Shown: positions 6,901 to 12,624 of the stretch, one piece after another
Position numbering within the stretch: the first letter of the stretch is position 1
How the letters are laid out: each line of letters opens with the position of its first letter
Assembly: GCA_003670825.1 (NCBI GenBank)
Contig: QWQL01000189.1
Coordinates: 1-12,624 of the forward strand
Source of the DNA: Planctomycetota bacterium
Lineage (GTDB): Bacteria; Planctomycetota; Planctomycetia; Pirellulales; UBA1268
Direction of reading: 5' to 3'
DNA: 12,624 bases
Notes under the pieces: generated by a model
The model's input: the letters and a program-made list of their open reading frames with translations, nothing else
What the model was told of the DNA's origin: nothing
Database searches by the model: none
Made by a program: the position numbers and the translations under genes

Positions 6901-8252
6901 ATAACACGGAAGCCTCGGTTCTGGGTTCGCTTGCAGCGATTGCCGCCGATTCCGATCCCCGGGTGCGATATCAACTCGCTTTTTCGCTCGGCGAATTCCC
7001 GTCGCACCCCGTCCGCGATCAGGCCCTGGCGGACCTCGCCCGGCGCGACGGTGCGGAGACGTATCCGCGGGCGGCCATTCTCAGCTCGCTCTCCCAAGGT
7101 GCAGCCCGCGTGCTCGCAGCGCTCGTCAACAGCCGCGATGACGGCGGCCCCGCCGCGGATCCGCAGATGATCGAGGGTCTCGGATACCATGTCGGCAGAC
7201 AGGCCAGGCTGGAGGACGTCGCCGCCGTCGAGCAGACGCTCGCGACTTTGGGTGGCCCCGGCGCGGTTTACTCACAGCCGCTGCTGGTCGGATATTTCTC
7301 CGGCCGGGCGAAGGCGACCCAGCCGAACGCAGCGTCGCTCCCACCGGCACTCGCCGCCGCCCGCTCGGCGCTGCTCGAGGTCGCCCGGGCGACCTCGCTC
7401 GACGACGCCGCCGCGGAGGGGAATCGCGTGGCAGCAATCAGCCGCCTGTCGCTGGGCACGTTTGCGGAATCACGTGCGGCGTTCGAAGTGCTCCTTGAAA
7501 GCCGGCAGCCGCAGCCGACGCAGAGCGCAGCCGTCGACGCGGTGGTGGCGACGGGTGCTCCAGAGGTGGGAGAGTGGCTGCTGGCACGCTGGGCTACGAT
7601 GAGCCCGAAAGTGAGGTCCGGTGCTGCCGGAGCCCTGTTCACGCGTGAGCCCTGGGTGGTGGCCTTGCTCGACGCGATCAGGGATGGCCGTGTGCCGCTG
7701 GCGGACTTCGACTCGGCACAGATCAGGCAACTCGCCGGTCGCACCGAACCGGCGATCCTCGAGCGCTATGAGCGGCTCTCCGCGAGGGTCGCAACAAGTC
7801 CGCGGCAGGAGGTGCTCGTGGCATATCAACCGGCCCTCGCGATGTCGGGAAATCCCGAGCAGGGCAAGGCCGTGTTCGCGAAAAATTGCTCCCAGTGCCA
7901 TCGTGTGGACGGCGCGGGGCACGAAATCGGGCCGAACCTCGCCGCGTTCAAGACCCGTGGGGCCGAGGCAATCCTCTTGAACATGCTCGACCCCAACCGC
8001 GAAGTAAATCCCCTCTATGTCAACTACGTGGCGGTCCTCAACGACGGCCGCACGCTCACCGGCATGGTCGCCGAGGAGACGGCCACGAGCATCACGCTCA
8101 AGCGCGGCGAGAACGCCAGTGACACGATCACCCGGTCGGAGATTGAGTCGCTGACGAGCACCGGTCGGTCGATCATGCCGGAGGGGTTGGAACAGCAGGT
8201 CGACCTTCAGGGGGTCGCAAACCTGCTGGCCTACCTGATGGCCACCCCCTGA
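3924..8252 (+). CDS. Exported fusion: neutral-ceramidase-like domain, PVC-type dehydrogenase, HEAT region, c-type cytochrome
   Basis: A 1442-aa protein with a strong ribosome binding site and a signal-peptide-like N-terminus (basic to R17, hydrophobic about 20-38, possible cleavage after A44). Residues about 48-480 resemble the neutral/alkaline ceramidase N-terminal domain: HQHNAP (H130, H132), ATHPQ (H251), FTGCGGDIT (C287), LPGEPLVDF and GYGDNTTGYIP. About 503-890 is a PVC-type membrane-bound dehydrogenase propeller: GYTIEQVAAEPLV, MFVVEM, Ca-loop-like DRDDNGRYD and DTNGDGVAD, ending DRGRIYRLVPDG. About 900-1290 is helical and HEAT-like (HRDTAARLL, HPRVREHAVRLAE, DPRVRYQLAFSLGE). About 1308-1442 is a Pirellula/Verrucomicrobium-type haem-binding domain with CSQCH (C1322, C1325, H1326) and a likely axial M1418 in IMPEG. 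It probably works in the periplasm, hydrolysing an amide- or ester-type substrate and passing electrons from an oxidised product to the haem. True ceramidase activity is doubtful. Confidence 0.88.
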   Translation: MKDRRGAFLAMSRSPRRGDAVWIVAPWCVAAWIVCTAWGRPLMADPPRVATFECDITPPLGQPLFTGDLLQTVDEPLLAKGVVFEAGEKRVVLCALDWCMVSNGTHLSMRRRLAEAVGGSPDDVAVQTLHQHNAPMADIDAQRLLAQHGDATAHIDPEWLDATERRMANAARAAVPRLVPFDRVGTGMGRVDHVASNRRVRDAQGRIPGRTSLAEPALRELPEGTIDPFVRTVTFSAADKPLVRLHYYATHPQVKYNDGIATSDFVGMAREALETREGVFQVYFTGCGGDITVGKYNDGTPAARQAFADRLLAGMTAAIESTAYEPVEGVSWRAEPVVLPRRDDADFTDKVCLDRIRDPKASPVQKLYRSAMRISSLHRGSEPIVIGCLEAGNARILHLPGEPLVDFQLSAQRMCPDRFVAVAGYGDNTTGYIPPAAEFLAGGYEPSVAICKPETEGIIKQAMAHLLGNGPVAALKPAGGEALGVEQLSRVAPHEPAAALATFTVAPGYTIEQVAAEPLVHSPVAIDYDERGRMFVVEMIDYSEQENDHLGAVRILEDRDDNGRYDTSTVFAKGLSWPTGVLCYDGGVFVCAAPHIFYLKDTNGDGVADHRRVVFTGFGRSNVQGLVNSLRWSLDSRVHGATSSSGAQVTRPDDPAFRPVSLNGRDFSFDPRRLDLRPESGCLQHGMSFDDWGRKFVSGNSKPLEMVFFEDRYAARTPFHAMPPSRGSIAVDGGAAEVFRTSPVEAWRELRTKMRIANPKLGPVEGGGRAAGYFTGATGVTACRGDAYPAEMRECLVVGDVGSNLVHRQRLSACGAFFEARRIDPRSEFAASSDIWFRPAQFANAPDGTLHILDVYREVIEHPKSFPPEIKRQLDLTSGQDRGRIYRLVPDGYRQRPQPFLAALSTAELVRTLGHRNGWHRDTAARLLSERRPADAVPELERLVRDAELPEGRMHAMYVLAALDGLSPTTVLHALGDAHPRVREHAVRLAERHNTEASVLGSLAAIAADSDPRVRYQLAFSLGEFPSHPVRDQALADLARRDGAETYPRAAILSSLSQGAARVLAALVNSRDDGGPAADPQMIEGLGYHVGRQARLEDVAAVEQTLATLGGPGAVYSQPLLVGYFSGRAKATQPNAASLPPALAAARSALLEVARATSLDDAAAEGNRVAAISRLSLGTFAESRAAFEVLLESRQPQPTQSAAVDAVVATGAPEVGEWLLARWATMSPKVRSGAAGALFTREPWVVALLDAIRDGRVPLADFDSAQIRQLAGRTEPAILERYERLSARVATSPRQEVLVAYQPALAMSGNPEQGKAVFAKNCSQCHRVDGAGHEIGPNLAAFKTRGAEAILLNMLDPNREVNPLYVNYVAVLNDGRTLTGMVAEETATSITLKRGENASDTITRSEIESLTSTGRSIMPEGLEQQVDLQGVANLLAYLMATP

Positions 8253-8393
8253 TTTCTGCTGCCGTGGGAGGACTCGGAGCGATTCCAAAAAAAAGGCCAC
8301 GGGACCGTTGAATGGACAATTCCGCCGGTGCATTGCACGCAAGAGTGCCTGGGCCGGGTGCCTTTGGCAGCCATACTTGTTACAGGACCTGAC

Positions 8394-8398
8394 GGAGA
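8394..8398 (+). promoter_or_regulatory. Shine-Dalgarno that decides the start of the esterase/oxidoreductase/RidA fusion
   Basis: GGAGA lies 7 nt before the ATG at 8406. The frame is open back to a GTG at 8328, but that start lacks a ribosome binding site and would bury the signal peptide. Confidence 0.6.
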
Positions 8399-8405
8399 CC
8401 ATTTT

Positions 8406-11400
8406 ATGCCCGACAAAACGATCCGGCTCGGCACGTTGGTGATCTTGGGGATGCTCGTCGCGCCGGCCGGTGCCCGTGAGCCCCGGTCGGTACAGGCGGC
8501 CGTCGAACAGGTGATGGGGCCGTTGCCGAGCCGCGAGGATTTGCCACCGCTCGCCGTGGAGACCCTCGAAGAAACGGTGCTCGGCGGGGGCCTCGTTCGC
8601 CGGAAGGTTCGCTACGCCACGGAGACCGCCGACACGGTGTCGGCATGGCTGTTTCTGCCGCCCGAGGCGGCGCAGGGCCGGCGGCCCGCAGTGCTCTGCC
8701 TCCATCAGACGACCGCGATCGGCAAGGACGAGCCGGCCGGGCTGGGAGGGCTACCCAACCTGCACTCCGCGCTCGAACTCGCCCGCCGCGGGTTCGTGAC
8801 TTTGGCCCCCGACTATCCCTCGTTCGGGGAGCACGCCTACGACTTCTCGTCGCGCACGTGGCAGAGCGGCTCGCTCAAGGCGGTCTGGGACAACATGCGC
8901 GGCGTCGATCTACTCGCGGACCTTTCGCAGGTCGATCCAGATCGCATCGGCTGCATCGGGCATTCGCTGGGAGGGCACAACGCAATCTTCACGGCCGTGT
9001 TCGACGACCGCCTCAAGGCGATCGTGTCGAGCTGCGGGTTCACGCCCTTCAGTCACTACAAAAAGGGCGACCTCACTGGATGGACGAGCCCGCGATACAT
9101 GCCACGGATCGCCAGCGAGTTCGGCCGCGATTCGGCCCGAATGCCGTTCGACTTTCCGGAGCTCATCGCGGCGCTGGCCCCCCGCGGCCTGTTCGTGAAC
9201 GCTCCGCTGCACGACGGCAACTTCGACTGTACCGGAGTCAAGGAAGCGATCGCCGCGGCCAAGCCGGCCTATGAGGCTAAGGGGGCTGCAGACCGTCTCG
9301 TTGCCGTCCATCCCGACTGCGGCCACGACTTCCCCGTAGCGCAGCGAGAAGAGGCCTACGCGTTTTTGGCGGCCCACCTCGGGCCGGAACAAACGCCGCG
9401 GAAGCCGCTCTCGATTGGCATGATCGGCCTCGACACGTCGCACTGTCTGGCCTTCACCGAGATGCTCAACGTGGAGCCCAATCCGCAGCGTATTGCTGGC
9501 GGACGCGTCACGCTCGTGTATCCCAAGGGCAGCCCCGACATCGCCAGCAGCGTGTCGCGGGTGCCCGACTACACCAAAAAGATCACGGCGATGGGCGTCG
9601 AAGTGATCGACGACCTCGAGGAACTGGTGCGACGGGTCGACGTGGTGCTGCTTGAGACGAACGACGGCCGGCCGCACCTGGAGCAGGCGCTGCCCGTGCT
9701 GCGGGCCCGCAAGCCGCTGTTTATCGACAAACCGGTGGCGGGATCGCTCGCCGACGCGATCGCCATCTACCGTCTGGCGGAGCACTTCCGCACGCCGTGC
9801 TTCAGTGCATCATCGCTGCGGTTCGCCGCGACGACGCAGAAGGTGCGAAACGGCTCGCTCGGCGCTGTGATGGGCTGCGACACGTTTTCGCCATGCTCCC
9901 TCGAGCCCACGCACCCCGATCTCTTCTGGTACGGCATCCACGGCTGCGAGGCCCTGTTCACCGTGATGGGCACCGGTTGCCGCGAGGTGACCCGGCTGCC
10001 GATGCACGACGGCGAGTTCGTGGTAGGCGTGTGGGAGGGAAACCGAATCGGTACATTTCGCGGATTGCGGGGTGGGAAGCCCGGCTACGGCGGCACGGCG
10101 TTCGGTGCCACGGGAACGGCTCCGGTCGGGACAACCGACGGCTACCGGCCGCTGCTCATCGAGATCATGAATTTTTTCGAGACCGGCACGCCCCCCGTGA
10201 CCCCTGCGGAGACGATCCAACTGTTCGCCTTCATGGAATCAGCCGACGAGAGCAAACGCCGTGGTCACGTGGCGGTGAAGGTCGCTGAAGTCGTGGCCAA
10301 AGCCGAGGCGAAGGCCGACGCGAAGGTGCGAGCGATCCTAGCCTTGGAGAAGCCAGGAACCGCATTGCGGTTTCACCGCCCAGATACCACTGAACACTTT
10401 TCTGACGGCGTTGCCGCCCCCGCGGCGCCGCTCCTCTGGACGAGCCAGTTTGCTGCACCGCTGGCGATCGATCGTGGCGGCGACGTCGAGCCGGCCGTCG
10501 CGTCCGTCGTCGCTTCACTAACAGACACGTTGCAGCGGGCGGGGAGCAGCCCAGCCGACCTCGTGCGCCTGCATGTCGTAGTGGTTGACGATGCCCATAC
10601 ACCGGCGGTGCTTGCGGCGCTCGAGCGGCACCTTCCAGATGCTCACCCCGCGGTCTCGGTCGTGACGGCTGCTTCCGGAGCCGACGCGGGGCTGCTGATC
10701 GACGCCGTCGCGGTCGCGGCACCATCGCGTGTCACCGATCAGGTCCGCGTCGTGGCCGGTCCCGCGGGCACGGCGGCAGTGATGCCGACGGGCGCGAAAG
10801 TGTTCGTATCGGGCCAGGCAGCTTCCGGAGAGCCTCAGGCAGCCGTCGCCGGCACTATCGGGCAACTTGCCACAAGCCTCGAAGGACTTGGGCTGGGGTG
10901 GCGTCACGTAGGCCAGATACGCGTGTTTCATCAGGCGTCGTTCACGCCCTCCGAGGTCATCGATTTGGTACGGCAGGCCGTGGGTTTCGAGCCCTGTCCG
11001 CCGATCGTCACCGCCGTCTGGACGGGAGCACTACCCGTGGAGATCGAGGTGGTGGCACATGATCCGACTTCTCGCAACAGCGCGGACGGCGACGAGACGA
11101 TCTCCTTCATCACACCTTCGGGCGTGACTCCGTCGGCCGGTTACACGCGGATCGTCCGGATTGGCGTTGGACCATCGATCTGGACGGGCGGGATGGTCGC
11201 CCGCGCGGACGCGTCGGAGGGAGATCATGAGGCGGGCGACGTATTCGACCGGGTGGTCACAACGGTCGAGGCGCTGGGCGGAGACCGGCGCCATCTTGTG
11301 AAGGCGACCTATTTCGTCACGTCAGATGCGGCGGCTGCGAGTCTGCGGCGCGTTCGTGCGACGCTGTACGAGCGCGATCGCCCCCCGGCCGCCAGTCTAG

Positions 11401-11474
11401 TAGCGGTGCGGGGCGTGGGCCATGCCCGCCGCGGCCAGTCGATCGACATGATCGCGGTGCCTGTGGAACCGTAA
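8406..11474 (+). CDS. Exported fusion: alpha/beta hydrolase, Gfo/Idh/MocA oxidoreductase, three RidA-like domains
   Basis: A 1022-aa protein starting at ATG 8406, which has GGAGA upstream and opens a clear signal peptide (MPDKTIR, hydrophobic core, cleavage likely after A23 in APAGA). Residues about 30-325 are a dienelactone hydrolase/acetyl-xylan-esterase-like hydrolase: nucleophile S187 in GHSLG, acid D270 or D274 in LHDGNFD, H307 in CGHDFP, and a substrate-cap region before the nucleophile. About 334-650 is a Gfo/Idh/MocA oxidoreductase with a nucleotide-binding start GMIGLDTSH and the EKP-type motif DKP (D441-P443). A lysine/alanine-rich linker (VAKAEAKADAKV) follows. About 675-773, 788-885 and 904-1020 are three RidA/YjgF-like domains; none shows the arginine used by imine deaminases. 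It lies 153 bp after the ceramidase-like gene on the same strand with no terminator seen, so co-transcription is likely. Substrate and overall reaction are unknown. Confidence 0.85.
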   Translation: MPDKTIRLGTLVILGMLVAPAGAREPRSVQAAVEQVMGPLPSREDLPPLAVETLEETVLGGGLVRRKVRYATETADTVSAWLFLPPEAAQGRRPAVLCLHQTTAIGKDEPAGLGGLPNLHSALELARRGFVTLAPDYPSFGEHAYDFSSRTWQSGSLKAVWDNMRGVDLLADLSQVDPDRIGCIGHSLGGHNAIFTAVFDDRLKAIVSSCGFTPFSHYKKGDLTGWTSPRYMPRIASEFGRDSARMPFDFPELIAALAPRGLFVNAPLHDGNFDCTGVKEAIAAAKPAYEAKGAADRLVAVHPDCGHDFPVAQREEAYAFLAAHLGPEQTPRKPLSIGMIGLDTSHCLAFTEMLNVEPNPQRIAGGRVTLVYPKGSPDIASSVSRVPDYTKKITAMGVEVIDDLEELVRRVDVVLLETNDGRPHLEQALPVLRARKPLFIDKPVAGSLADAIAIYRLAEHFRTPCFSASSLRFAATTQKVRNGSLGAVMGCDTFSPCSLEPTHPDLFWYGIHGCEALFTVMGTGCREVTRLPMHDGEFVVGVWEGNRIGTFRGLRGGKPGYGGTAFGATGTAPVGTTDGYRPLLIEIMNFFETGTPPVTPAETIQLFAFMESADESKRRGHVAVKVAEVVAKAEAKADAKVRAILALEKPGTALRFHRPDTTEHFSDGVAAPAAPLLWTSQFAAPLAIDRGGDVEPAVASVVASLTDTLQRAGSSPADLVRLHVVVVDDAHTPAVLAALERHLPDAHPAVSVVTAASGADAGLLIDAVAVAAPSRVTDQVRVVAGPAGTAAVMPTGAKVFVSGQAASGEPQAAVAGTIGQLATSLEGLGLGWRHVGQIRVFHQASFTPSEVIDLVRQAVGFEPCPPIVTAVWTGALPVEIEVVAHDPTSRNSADGDETISFITPSGVTPSAGYTRIVRIGVGPSIWTGGMVARADASEGDHEAGDVFDRVVTTVEALGGDRRHLVKATYFVTSDAAAASLRRVRATLYERDRPPAASLVAVRGVGHARRGQSIDMIAVPVEP

Positions 11475-11588
11475 CCGGCGGGGTATGGGGAAGGAAACAG
11501 CCATGGCGTGTCGCTTTTCACTCAATAGGATACTCGCTCACTGGTACGGCTCACGCTTGATGCTCGCGTGACCTGCCCCCCTTGAACG
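11475..11588. other. Gap between convergent genes with a small hairpin
   Basis: No gene is seen. TCACGC and GCGTGA (11551-11571) form a perfect 6-bp stem with a 9-nt loop, but no T-tract follows on either strand, so I do not call a terminator. Confidence 0.4.
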
Positions 11589-12188
11589 TCACCACTTCCA
11601 GAGAGAGCATCTGGGGGTGTGACGCTGCCCCCAACTTGGTACCAGCCCGGTTGTTAGCCATGCAGGGGCGCTGACGCTGAGGGCCATGGAGAGCAGCACG
11701 ACATATGCACGACCGTGCTGATGCCGCAGGCGGCCAGCTGCGACGCGAGCTTGGAGGCGCCGGAGCTCCCGCGTTCGACAGTTTCGGACTTCTGTTCGGC
11801 CGCTGCCGTGCTCCGGTGCCAGCGTGAGCATGCGCACGAGGCCGCGGCCTGCGTCGACGAGCCGCTGGGCGGCTGAGACTTCCGCAGGGAGAACGTGCTT
11901 CGCCGGGTGGGCGCCGACATACCCCGGCAGCGGGCTGATGAAGGGGCCTTCAACATGGATCCCGGCGATCGCGTCGCGGATATGAGCATCCGCTGCGTGA
12001 AACTCGGCCAGCCGCTCGATGCGGGCGACCATACGGTCGAGTTGGTCGGTGATCACCGTGGCCAGCATCCGGCCGCCGCCGTCAGCTTTCAAAGCGGCGC
12101 ACGCCTTTTGCATGGCCGGGAGCGAAAGGTCGTCGGTATTAAAATCCACGCCCCCATAGCCGTTGAGCTGCAGTTCGAGCGGGGTCAT
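11589..12188 (-). pseudogene. nagA: N-acetylglucosamine-6-phosphate deacetylase, truncated and degraded after about codon 130
   Basis: NagA removes acetate from GlcNAc-6-phosphate to give glucosamine-6-phosphate, the substrate of NagB. The frame starts at ATG 12188, overlapping the nagB stop as ATGA, so translation should be coupled. Residues 1 to about 130 match NagA: LQLNGYGGVDFNTDDL, LATVITDQLD, GIHVEGPFIS with the metal-binding glutamate E80, GYVGAHP and MLTLAPE. The usual N-terminal beta-sandwich segment is absent, as I recall for planctomycete NagA proteins. After about 11798 the similarity ends. The remaining about 70 codons are unrelated, and none of the other two frames shows the expected AGHxD, THLxN or DG metal- and substrate-binding blocks. 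A complete protein would be about 330-390 aa, so more than half is missing. The break is either a deletion or rearrangement; a plain frameshift alone does not explain it. Confidence 0.8.
11612..11633. other. GC-rich hairpin inside the nagA-derived tail
   Basis: TGGGGG and CCCCCA make a perfect 6-bp stem extendable by two wobble pairs, with a 6-nt loop. It lies between the convergent genes and could help end transcription from either side, but no T-tract follows on either strand. Confidence 0.3.
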
Positions 12189-12624
12189 GCGTGCGCACCC
12201 GCCTTGGCAGGCCGCAGCAGCGTGGCCGACGCGCAGTCGAGATGAAACCGACAGTCGCGATGCTGCCGCAGAACCGACGCCGGCACGTCGGGCGTGAGCG
12301 GGCCGTCCACCGACGCCCGCACCGCCTCCGCCTTGCGCTGATCGGGCACCGAGCAGATCAGCGTGCGGGACGCGAGGATCCGTCGCACCGACATGGAAAT
12401 GGCATGCGTCGGCACGGCGGCGAGCGTCGCAAACCAGCCCTCTCCGACCTGCTGGCGGCGGCAGCCCTCGTCGAGCGTTACGACCAGATAGGGCTCTTCG
12501 GTCTCGAAGTCGGCGGGCGGATCGTTGAATGCCAGGTGGGCATTCTCGCCGATCCCGATCAGGGACACGTCGAAATCGCCGGCGGGCACGAGGCCCGCGA
12601 GCCTGCGAACCTCTGCCCGAGGAT
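12185..12624 (-). CDS. nagB: Glucosamine-6-phosphate deaminase, 5' end outside window
   Basis: NagB converts glucosamine-6-phosphate to fructose-6-phosphate and ammonia in the cytoplasm, linking amino-sugar use to glycolysis. The frame is open from the window edge (first full codon at 12622) to the TGA at 12185. Visible conserved blocks are FDVSLIGIGENAHLAFNDPP, containing the active-site histidine of the family, LDEGCRRQQVGEGWF, VPTHAISMSVRRIL, and the late KAEAVRASVDGPLTPDVPASVLRQH. About 146 codons are visible, roughly the C-terminal 60% of a usual 240-260-aa enzyme. The C-terminal tail (ATLLRPAKAGAHA) overlaps the nagA start by ATGA. It appears intact, in contrast to nagA. Confidence 0.92.
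   Translation of the reverse strand, partial: PRAEVRRLAGLVPAGDFDVSLIGIGENAHLAFNDPPADFETEEPYLVVTLDEGCRRQQVGEGWFATLAAVPTHAISMSVRRILASRTLICSVPDQRKAEAVRASVDGPLTPDVPASVLRQHRDCRFHLDCASATLLRPAKAGAHA

Noticed and set aside
8328..8338. GTGCATTGCAC palindrome between the two large genes, possible operator
   Set aside because: The arms are only 5 bp, there is one copy, and no promoter is convincingly placed beside it.
8291..8370. Possible terminator after the ceramidase-like gene
   Set aside because: There is an A8 run but no stable stem followed by a T-tract on the plus strand.
7470..8705. Minus-strand open frame of 411 codons opposite the end of the ceramidase-like gene
   Set aside because: It spans the gene end and the next start without any recognisable domain; the plus strand here encodes the CSQCH cytochrome domain.
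8910..9785. Minus-strand open frame of 291 codons opposite the esterase/oxidoreductase domains
   Set aside because: It is a shadow of the hydrolase and Rossmann coding sequence, with no ribosome binding site or motif.
11522..11580. Resemblance of the minus strand near GTGAGCCGTACC to a group II intron domain V
   Set aside because: The conserved catalytic-triad hairpin and the matching second strand are not present, and no maturase gene is found.

Overview
The window reads as chromosomal DNA of a GC-rich planctomycete, most likely Pirellulales. This rests on protein families rather than a marker gene: a DUF1559 prepilin-like protein, a PVC-type 'membrane-bound dehydrogenase' module joined to a Pirellula/Verrucomicrobium-type haem-binding domain, a secreted WD40 protein with a planctomycete-style C-terminal tail, and a NagA that starts directly at its barrel domain. 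No rRNA, tRNA, CRISPR array or intact mobile element was seen.

Layout. On the minus strand, 1-3199 holds the start of a DUF1559 pilin-like protein (its 3' end lies outside the window) preceded by a 715-residue exported protein with 14 WD40 repeats, i.e. two seven-bladed propellers. A good promoter for the WD40 gene lies at 3292-3321. Directly behind it sits a 392-bp relic of an IS256-family insertion sequence (3331-3722). It still has imperfect terminal inverted repeats and an 8-bp direct repeat on both sides, but most of the transposase gene is deleted and the remainder carries a one-base frameshift in a run of seven C.

On the plus strand, 3776-11474 carries a probable promoter and two very large exported multidomain proteins, 153 bp apart. 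The first (1442 aa) joins a neutral-ceramidase-like hydrolase domain, a PVC-type dehydrogenase beta-propeller, a HEAT-repeat-like helical region and a c-type cytochrome domain (CSQCH). The second (1022 aa) joins a dienelactone hydrolase/acetyl-xylan-esterase-like alpha/beta hydrolase, a Gfo/Idh/MocA oxidoreductase and three tandem RidA-like domains that appear to lack the family's catalytic arginine. Together they look like an envelope hydrolysis-plus-oxidation module with fused activities; the substrate cannot be read from the sequence.

On the minus strand, 11589-12624 holds a nagBA amino-sugar operon entering from the right: nagB (glucosamine-6-phosphate deaminase, 5' end outside the window) overlaps nagA by ATGA. 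nagA is broken: about 130 codons are recognisable, then the frame runs into unrelated sequence and stops, so the C-terminal two thirds of the deacetylase are missing.
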